Positions 55,550 through 64,000 of a stretch of DNA of 64,000 nucleotides are shown here, one piece after another. Below the pieces are notes generated by a model. The model searched no databases and was not told where the DNA came from. It was given only the letters and a program-made list of their open reading frames with translations. The first letter of the stretch is position 1; every line of letters begins with the position of its first letter. A program made the position numbers and the translations under genes. This DNA comes from Aphelenchoides besseyi (lineage: Eukaryota; Nematoda; Chromadorea; Rhabditida; Aphelenchoididae). The stretch covers positions 11,284,001 through 11,348,000 of the forward strand of contig JAMPIQ010000001.1 in assembly GCA_024699855.1 (NCBI GenBank), written 5' to 3'.

Positions 55550-58500
55550 TTAAATCACCGCGTAATGATCGTCATCCGGTTCAGAATCACTCAACGGAAC
55601 ATTTCCCGCTTGCGATCTGATTACGATGTTTCGTGGATGCGATTCGAGAGCACCGGAATAGTTTTGCTCGTAACTGATTGCATTGGCACCGGGAAGAACT
55701 CGAGCAATGGGACGTCCGTAGGGCATGGAAACGGGCGGCAGCGAATGAGTACTGTAAGACGGTTCTCGAGTTGCTGTGTTTGCCGGAGGTGGTGGTTCGA
55801 AGCCCGGACGTTCAGCGACAAAGACTGAAACTACTATTAGCATGTCAGGAAGGAAATAGCTTACTTGGATGTTCAACAAACGATCGTTGGTCGGTTGGAG
55901 ATCGAGGCGAGGGTGAGGGAGCGTAACGGAAATATTCGTCACTACTAGAATGAATGGGCGAAAATGAGCGTTGAGAGTTGTCCATCGAAAAACCCTGATC
56001 CACAGCGCCCATGCGACCAGGTAACCGTCGTTGTTGTTGAGGAGTTGAATTGTAAGTGAAAAGCGGTGCATTTGTGCTAACGGCTTCTTCGTCCGTTCCG
56101 GGATCGGGAGTATCTAAGCTTTTTTACAAATGAATTCGAAGTATTATGCATACTGTAAGCTTGAAATTGTGAATGTTGCTGATCGAGATTGTAGAATCCG
56201 CCATGATGACGACGAGGATACTGAGAATGAGGTGGACTGTGATGTCGTAAGTGTGCCATTTGATACTGATCTCCGGGTTTCACTCCAATCGACGGACGAC
56301 GTTCAAGGTCGTAATCTGACTCGAGGATTATTTGACTGTCAATATTACCGTTTACCTTTTACGTGATGTCGAAGTGGAAAGTAAGAAGCCGACTGCCCAA
56401 ATGCAGGTAATATAGCCTTGCTGGCGTAATCAATCGGCGATGGCGATCGGGAATCACGAAGAAGTTGTTGAGTCTTAAAATGAATGTGTTCAAACGTTAA
56501 AAGCAAGTTATTGAAAGGTTCGCAGTTTTTGTCTTAAAACAAACTACGAAATTAAAAGCGGTGCGACAGCAAGGAGAAGTGCAGAAAGCGAACAGAACGG
56601 GAATTTACCTCAGCAGCCGGATGGTCGTCGTAATGTCGAGTAGAGTGATGCTGATCAGAAATCGTTGGATAACGAAGTTTGGCCGCGTGCTGCAAATTGA
56701 AAAAGTGTGAAATTGAACTTAAGCATCTCGATAACAAAAAGCATAAACGGAAAGTTTGACGTGATCGATTGAAATTCTGTTAACCATCCAAATGGCGGTT
56801 TACTATTCACGACCTCTAACCACAAAAAAGTGTTGTAAAAGAAAATGAAAGAACAATTTGATTCAAACGTTCTTACGTGTGGTTCGCCTTCCAATTCGCC
56901 TTCACGATGTCGCATTCGACTGAACATTCCCGAAAGACGACGACCTCCAGTGGATTGTTTTGGACTTTAATTAGTTGTTGAAATTAGTTCTTGATTGTAC
57001 TACTCACTCGTAATTATCCTCATATTCGTTTGGTTTGTGTTCTGCACTTTTGTTTGCTTGAATCGTATCAACAAGCGTTGAAAAGAGTGAATAAGGTCGC
57101 TAAAATAAGTGGTATATATTCTGAACTTATGAATCTAAAATAATTTCATTTCTAAAAAAGAGCACATCACTAAAGAAGCTCAACCACGACCTCTAGGCCA
57201 TGGAAAGTAAGAGAAGTAACAAAAATTGTACTGTTACACGTTTTTCACATACTCAATTTCTTTCGTGTCTTTTTTTGAGTAGTAGGCATTCAACCGTCTT
57301 TCATCGCCTACTGTGTTGTTTGTTTTTACCTGTGAATTGCCGGTTGGACTATTCGACTCAGCAGGCGAATGTGGAGAAGCTGGTTGTTGCCGTCGAGGTG
57401 TTGTATTATGTCCGATGAGAGGAAACAAACTGCCATCAGCCAACGATGAAGAATTGGGAGTGTTGGCATGTTCAACGGTATTCTGTCCGGTTTGAGGTGT
57501 GTTAGGCAACTGAGTACTTCCGCCGGCAGCTGATTTCGCAGCAGCAACCAAACTCCGCAGCCCACCGCCAAATAGACCGCCACCACCAATCTGCAAACCA
57601 TCAAACTGAGAAGATGTACACCGAACACCAATCAACAGGATAATTCGTCTGTGACGTAGAAGGTTAGAAACCAAAAATCCAATACAAAACGAGAAAAGAA
57701 TGGAAATCGATCAGACTCTTAGGGTTGTTTGTGCGTGCAAAACCAGTAGGGTAAGTGAAACGGTAAAAGTTATGAGATCTTTCAACCTCATCAAAAACTT
57801 GGCCAATTCTCACAGCGCTATTTGATCGAGGTCGTAGAAGCATTTGAGCGGCGCGTTTTCTAATTACTTCCAAACGCTAAAAATGAAAAAGAAACTAAAA
57901 ACTTAAAGTCAATAAATTAGTTATAGAGAAAGAAAGTCAACGAAATGAACGTTTTTAACATAAAACAAAAGGTGAAGTTTATGAAAAATGACAATATTGA
58001 CTTGTTGTTAGTTTGAAGACATGTGTTAAACTTACCTCAGTTCCGGACTTTCTTGCTCGATAGTTCTCAAGAATCAAAAGTCCCGCGTAAATTTTACCAA
58101 CAGTTAACTTCTGATAACAAAGTTCGTTGTTCGGTGGAACCTGCGAAGAAATTGAAGTCTTCACTTTTTGATTGCAAACAAACCACCAAATCAATCATAT
58201 TCTTTTTAGCTTTCAATGGCCATATTTTTCTTAACGTTTGTCTCAATTCTTCGTCTGCTTCGTCCATCTCCTCGACGGGACGCATTTTGATGCTCAAACT
58301 AAAAACCCGTTAACATCTTCAAAAGTGAATTCACCTTTCACGAATCAGCGCAAACAAAGTGGTTGTGAAATGACATGTTCCATCTTCAGAAACGGGCATA
58401 TTCATTCGAATCAAATGTTTGTACGCCAATCGATACGGACACTTTCGACCAAACCCAACTGGAGGTGCTAGGTTTCTTAACATTTCGTATATCTAAATAA

Positions 58501-61500
58501 TTTTTCTGCGTTTTCTAGTGACAAAGTAATCTAACCTGCATGTAATGAATTCGACCGGTTGCTGCGGGATCGTAATCGGCCCAAACACGGATAAACTCGT
58601 CTAAATGATGTGGACCAAGAATACTGCTATCGCGAGTCAAATAATCAAAATTGTCCATAATGACCGCGACGAACAAATTGAGCATCTAAAGACTTATGTT
58701 GAGCTAACAATCTTCAAGTTTAATTGCTTACAAGAAATGAAGACAGGAATACGAACGATGTAAAATATGCCTAAACGTTCTAGAGTGTTGGAGAAACTAA
58801 TAGTCTTCACTTACATAACTGACATTCGTCCCACACGTCGTTCCTTTCATCAAATTAACTTCCAGCGAATGAGGTTTTGCGCAGTTCTTTCCAACCGTAC
58901 ATGCCATCATTATGTCTTGCCAACCTTCTCCTGTTGCACATCTGTAAAAATTAAACGTCAGAAAGTTAGTAATCGAAACATACCGAAATAGCAAAACCAC
59001 AGCGTTGAAAAATGATTGAAAGTTGTTGTGTCGATTGATTTCGGTGGTTGAATCGAGAACTATGTTACCAAAAACTTGCATTCCAATGATCGCGTAAATA
59101 AAGAAGAGCATTCCAATTAACAGACAAACATATGGAAGTGCTTTGAAGGATTGAACGAATGTCCACAATAGGATTCGGATCGTGTATCCTTGTTGCAGCA
59201 AACGAATCAAACGTGCGGCGCGAAACAAACGAAGAAACCCAAGAGATACAAAATGACCTCCAAATTCTGTCACCAATGCATCCGTAATTGAACCGACCAC
59301 AGTAATGAAATCAAAACGATTCCATCCATCTAAAATAGTGTTCAGACACAATTCAACATTTTCTCCCAATGAATTCGTTCAAAAACTGACCCCGGAAGTA
59401 GTTCTGCAAAGAAGATGATTACATTGCTAGCATTCTTCACGAGACTCACCCGAACACCGAAAGCCAAGATTTTTAGAATGGATTCAACAGTGAAAACCGC
59501 CGTCAAAGCGGTATTGAAGAAACGAAGAACCTTCTCGTACATCTCTGAGTTCCCGTGAAATTTCATCATCAAAATAATTGTGTTCAAACAAATCATTGCC
59601 ATAATGAAATACTCAAAGGGCGTTGAGGTAACTAATCTAAAACGAATTAAGAAAATGAGAAATTTGATGTGTGAACTTCGATTACCTCCATATACGGTAT
59701 TTCATTGAGTCTTTGTCTTCGGGCATAAACAACGAACGAGGACGAGCATTCAACGCGAAGTCAATACATTGCTTCTGAACTTGAGAAGTAAAAACCAAAT
59801 GAGCGTCTACTTCTACCTGATTCTTGTCCAAATCGCCTTCGGACAACTCCGCTTCGCCCTGCTCTTGGAACGTGATGATAATCAGAGCGACGAAGATATT
59901 AACAAAGAAGAATGGGAATACGATGAAAAACATTACGTAAAACTAAAATGAAAAAATGATTTTGAAGATTCAACACATTGAATGTGATAATCGAGTGTTA
60001 CAACCTCTTGTCTTAATTGAACTCACCAATGAAACCTCGATTCTGAAGAAGGGTGATGGTCCTTGATCTTCGTCGGTTGTGTCCATTGAATTTTGTCTTA
60101 TTCCTGGCCATCCTTCTCCCGTCGTCACAACGAACAATGTTAACATTGCGTTGATTGTGTTGTCGTAGTTGAATGCCCTCAAACGCCATTCTCGCGTTGC
60201 GACTGTCGGTGGTTCATTCTGAAAACAGAAAATTGAAGTCAGCCAGTTAGGTTTCGTTCATTCAAAGCATCAAGTAAACACTGTTTGCCGGTTGATGTAA
60301 CAATGGATTCTACAGATAAGTTAATTGCCTACACATATCGTGCAGCTACGATTTGTATGGTCGTTAATGCATCGCTCATTAGTCTTATTTACAAGTAAGT
60401 CTCGCGTAGGTTTTCAACGAATTTTTTTCAAGTTACACGAAACATCCGACTCCCGGACTTGTTTGTATTCAACTTTTTATGCCGCTACTTGTCTGGGAAC
60501 TTTTGCTCATCATGGCATTTTGTCCGAATGAGATTCTCGAAGACTATTTGGAAGCGTGGATGTTTGAAGAGGTTGGAGTTTCTTGTTTTGATTCCTTCAA
60601 TTTTCAGGGAGGTATTGAGGACTTGCACAATATAATTCAACAACGTCGACGAGAACGTCGATTGCGTGTTGTGAACGGTGCAGGCGATATACCGCCCAGT
60701 GAGCGAAGTTTTCCATTTGTTACTGACGATACAGAAACCGAAATGCTCAGCGAACGTCATTTTGTTTTGCCCAATCTTCGTACGGATTGAATAAACATTG
60801 TTGCAAACTCACTTGATTCGTGTAGACAAAATACTCGCCATGACACTCCTCAGCAAACCGTTTGGTTCGATCCGTACAGAAAAAGAATCGTCCCTTGAAC
60901 ATCTGAACGGCAATGACGGCGAAGATGAATTGAAACAAGAAGTAAACGATCAAGATGTTGAACACGTTTTTCAACGAATTAACAACACAATCAAATACCG
61001 CTTTTAACTGAAAACAACTCAATGAAAAGATCATCTTCACCTTTCAATACCTTTGGAATTCGTTTAATTGTTTTCAACGGTCGAAGCACACGCAACACAC
61101 GAAGCGACTTGATTGTGCTCAAATTCTTTCCCGCCGCTCCACCGGTTCCACTAAATAACATACGAATTAAACGCCTTTGTTTGGTGGCTGATTACGAAAA
61201 TGCGAAACCGAGAAGTGCACATACGACAACCACACCGTCCAAAACGTTCCAAAAGTCACGACAGTACGATCCACGATGTAGTATCACTCCCATGTCAATT
61301 AACTAAAATTTCCGCATAACTTCGCTTTCGTATTGCAAACATACTTTCAATAACATCTCACAAGCAAATACACCGGTAAAACAGTAGTCGAAATACTGTA
61401 GAATTCGATTCCATTGACTGTCTTCTTCCACTGGATCTTCAGCAGCAAGTGAAATCGAAGATAGACAGATCTAAAAGCCTCTCTAACATATTTAGAATAA

Positions 61501-62795
61501 GAAAATTCGACATACGACAGCCATTACAACCATTTCAAAGTATCTGAAAAAAGCAAATGTTTATTACTAATCATATGATCGATCTTACTTTGTGCTCACA
61601 ACACTGTGAACGAGTCGACGAAGTCTAAAGTATGAAAATCAATTGATGACAAACTCAAATTTGATACGAACGGGTTAGTTTGTGATAAAATAAACATCGA
61701 AGAGTAGGGGACCATTGGCTTCGGTCCACCAAATGGACTGTCTTCTTCTTCGCACTCTTCCTAAGAATCAAAATAATCGTTCGAGTTGTTCAATTAAACT
61801 AACCGCTTCATCAATTTCACGTGCCAACTCATCGCCAATTATTCGACCTTCAATATCAATTGCACATTGTTCACCATCGGCATATTGATCGTCAAGAGTG
61901 TCCGAATCTTCGGAAATCTCGTTCGCTTTCTCGTCCGCCTCTTCAGCTGCTGTTAGCTCTTGAGCGTTGGCCAAGTTATCCACAGCAATAGCCAAGAAAA
62001 CGTTTAACAATGTGTCTAAATGGTTGTATTCGTACTTCACTTGAATTCCTTTCAGTCAAACTTACAATTACCAAACAGCACCAATACAATGAAATAGATA
62101 CAATAAACCATTCCGCCACCGTAAACTCCACCTTGCGCTTCAATAGCCAAATACTAAACGTCAGTGACATTTGAATACGGAAATAATTCTATTTGTTACC
62201 ATAATCTCATTCCAATCTTCACCAGTCAGGATTTGAAAAACAGTGATGAGGGCAATAGGAAACGTATCGAAATGCGTATATGGATGCATATTCGGGAAGT
62301 TAAATCGGCCACCAAACAACTGCATTCCGAGTAATGCGAAGATAACAATAAACAAAAAGAGAAGAAACAGAAGCGAAATGATCGAACGCATTGAGTTCAT
62401 TAGCGAACGAACGAGGTTTCCTGAAACCCAGTTGTAAGTTCATTTTAACATATAAACTCAAAGTCATTTGAACTTACGAAGCGACACCCAATAGCTAAAA
62501 TAGTGCGTGTACATTAGTAGTTACAATCAAACGTACGATGTGAGTTTGAAGATTCGCAGTAGACGTAGTGCACGTAAAACCGAAATACCAAACGATCCGC
62601 CTTTAACTTCTGCCCAAACAACTTCGAACGCACTTCCAACAATAACGATGCAATCAAATCGATTGAATTTCGATGCAAAATAATTCCGAGTTCCCAGTGC
62701 AAACAATTTGAGCAAAACTTCGCCAACGAAGATTCCGAGGAATATGTACTCAGACAAACTCAAAAATTCAGTGAAGTATTTTGGTTGCCCATGAT
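55550..62795 (-). CDS. unc-2: Voltage-gated calcium channel alpha-1 subunit, Cav2/UNC-2 type (5' part missing)
   Basis: About 30 minus-strand exons. The first recognised exon (62795) starts in the S1-S2 loop of domain II; S4 is [14 protein letters not shown] and the pore has [11 protein letters not shown]. Domain III has S4 [16 protein letters not shown] and pore TGEGWP. Domain IV has [17 protein letters not shown] S4 and pore ATGEGW. The three visible pore glutamates fit the high-voltage-activated EEEE filter. An EF-hand-like region ([15 protein letters not shown]), an IQ-type region ([13 protein letters not shown]) and a long low-complexity tail end ...[28 protein letters not shown] matches Cav2, not Cav1 or T-type. 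Domain I and S1 of domain II are not seen up to 64000; they may lie beyond a long intron. A small gene is nested in the intron 60222-60810. Confidence 0.93.
60303..60790 (+). CDS. Two-TM protein nested in a calcium-channel intron
   Basis: Three exons (60303-60394, 60433-60571, 60608-60790) give 137 residues on the strand opposite the Cav2 gene, wholly inside its intron between 60222 and 60810. Two hydrophobic segments ([37 protein letters not shown]) suggest TM helices. The cytoplasmic part is charged ([20 protein letters not shown] ... TDDTETEM) and ends PNLRTD. The 36-bp second intron is a multiple of three and open, so a retained form would add 12 residues. No family recognised. Phased exons and good GTAAGT/TTTCAG sites argue that it is real. 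Confidence 0.6.
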
Positions 62796-64000
62796 CTGAA
62801 ATTTAAAGAAATCAGAAACCTTCTACTGTACTGAAGTGTCGTCATTCTTGTTACATTACATACACAGTTGCGACCAAGAAAATCAATTAGTATTAAAGTT
62901 GGTTGCTGATGCAAACACAACGTTTAAGTCCTCTATGGACTTTTTTGTTTACAAGTTCTTGTCCGTTAAGCTCCAAAGTAAGAAATTTTTTTTAGTTTTT
63001 CATGCTACATTTTCGTTGTTTAGGATGCCACGCTGCAAAAAAGTCACGGTGAAGAACTTGTGTCCGCAATCCATTAGATCGCGGATATAAAAGCCGGCGG
63101 AGAAGCGCCAGCAAGCGTTCCTTTTTTCCACAGCCCCCGTTCATTTTAATAAAGTTTGGCCCTTGACCGATTGACTAAACGATCTTGTTCGCACGGTCAA
63201 CTTGGACGCAGTTACCGGAAGAAACATGTTTCTTCACGCCGAAATAGCATCTTTTACAGCCAAAAACGTTGATCAGTTCGCGGTTCGTTTTAAACACACA
63301 TCTTCTTTTGATTTGTGATTATAGACGGAGGCTATTAATCCGAATAACTCTTTGACAAAAGAACATTACTCCTATGTACTGGCGGACCGTGATATACTGA
63401 ACATTGCTCGAACAAACCCTACAACTAGATTCAATGATGGATGGCGGCTCTAACGGTCGGAGAAGCAAACGATCCGCCTCGTCAATTTCAACAGTAAGTA
63501 AAAACTTGATGATTAATAAACATATGTGCTTTTAGTTTTTGATCTTATTCCAAAATATCTGCGTTGGGAATACGTGATGAAAATACCACGCGGATTTTGA
63601 ACACGAACGTTTGTCCAAACTCATCGTTATCTACCCGCAATTCCAATCCAAATTGTATGTTAAGAATTAAGAATTATGAGCAAAGTTTTTTAGCGTCGAC
63701 TGCAAACCGGAAGTCCGGAAATAAAATTGGTGTTACAATCGTCAAACAATACAAGGCAGACAAAAGTTGGAGAATGTACAAAAAAGCCTACGACAGTTCA
63801 GACAACGATGTGGATGACGTTGCGAGTGATGTCGTGGGTAAGAGTTCTAACACATTAAACACTAGTAAACTATCAAGAGTTCTATAGAAGAAATAAAAAC
63901 GACTTCGGAAACTACAGTTCTAAAAACAGCAAAGTCGGAAACTCGAAAGATCTTGCAACAACCATGACTCAGTTTTTGAAACGACCAGGCAATGTGGAGT
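62796..64000. other. Upstream flank of the channel exons with a possible plus-strand gene
   Basis: A search of the minus strand here finds no domain II S1 or domain I. On the plus strand a TATA box at 63086-63093 is followed by ATG 63434 (MMDGGSNGRRSKRSASSIST) with a GTAAGT donor at 63494. Later pieces (63690-63838, NKIGVTIVKQYKADKSWRMY) look coding, but the phases between pieces do not all agree (a stop at 63540-63542 interrupts one route). It could be a gene continuing beyond the window. Confidence 0.35.
63086..63093 (+). promoter_or_regulatory. TATA box, plus strand
   Basis: TATAAAAG in GC-rich context (GGATATAAAAGCCGG) with no coding sequence just upstream. A start about 30 bp later would give a 5' UTR of roughly 320 bp before ATG 63434. 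Confidence 0.4.

Overview
The window is animal nuclear DNA. Genes are split by very short GT-AG introns, mostly about 38-60 bp and often phase-shifting, and every exon chain I checked closes without a frameshift. The likely source is a nematode. It carries a giant secreted protein built from repeated EB-type cysteine modules and a CPG4-like cysteine-rich protein. Gene spacing is very tight, and many ORFs have a 3' splice site only 4-15 bp before the ATG, as expected with spliced-leader trans-splicing. A KICS2 homologue and an Lsm10-like protein hint at a lineage away from Caenorhabditis (perhaps Enoplea), but that is inference.

Layout. 0-19 kb is a dense housekeeping block: a partial cysteine-rich surface protein (-), RPL3 (-), RPL5 (-), an Lsm10-like protein and ADAM17/TACE (+, 19 bp apart), RPS8 (-), MCM3 (+), phenylalanyl-tRNA synthetase alpha with an unexpected eEF1B/GST-like N-terminus (+), LC8 dynein light chain (+), cyclin B3 (+) and a small membrane protein (+). 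19.3-28.7 kb is one long minus-strand gene for an EB-module protein ending in a catalytically degenerate chitin-deacetylase-like domain, preceded by a small two-module EB gene. 29-34.7 kb is sparse and holds one single-pass membrane protein gene.

34.7-38.6 kb is a LIM-homeobox gene of the LHX3/LIM-3/CEH-14 type. 40.9-51.0 kb holds two tandem LAP (LRR plus PDZ) genes of the Scribble family, one with two PDZ domains and one with four. 53.2-54.9 kb encodes a KICS2 (KICSTOR subunit) homologue. 55.5-62.8 kb is most of a Cav2/UNC-2 calcium-channel alpha-1 gene (domains II to IV and the C-terminal tail), with a two-TM gene nested on the opposite strand in one intron.

Most notable observations: the GST-like/PheRS-alpha fusion; two operon-like junctions (Lsm10-like/ADAM17 and MCM3/PheRS); about 100 bp of nearly identical first exon shared by otherwise diverged Scribble paralogues; the nested gene; a TATA box inside the LIM-homeobox gene; the dead deacetylase domain; and an ADAM17 prodomain without cysteine. 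All assignments come from reading the sequence against remembered family features; no database search was run.
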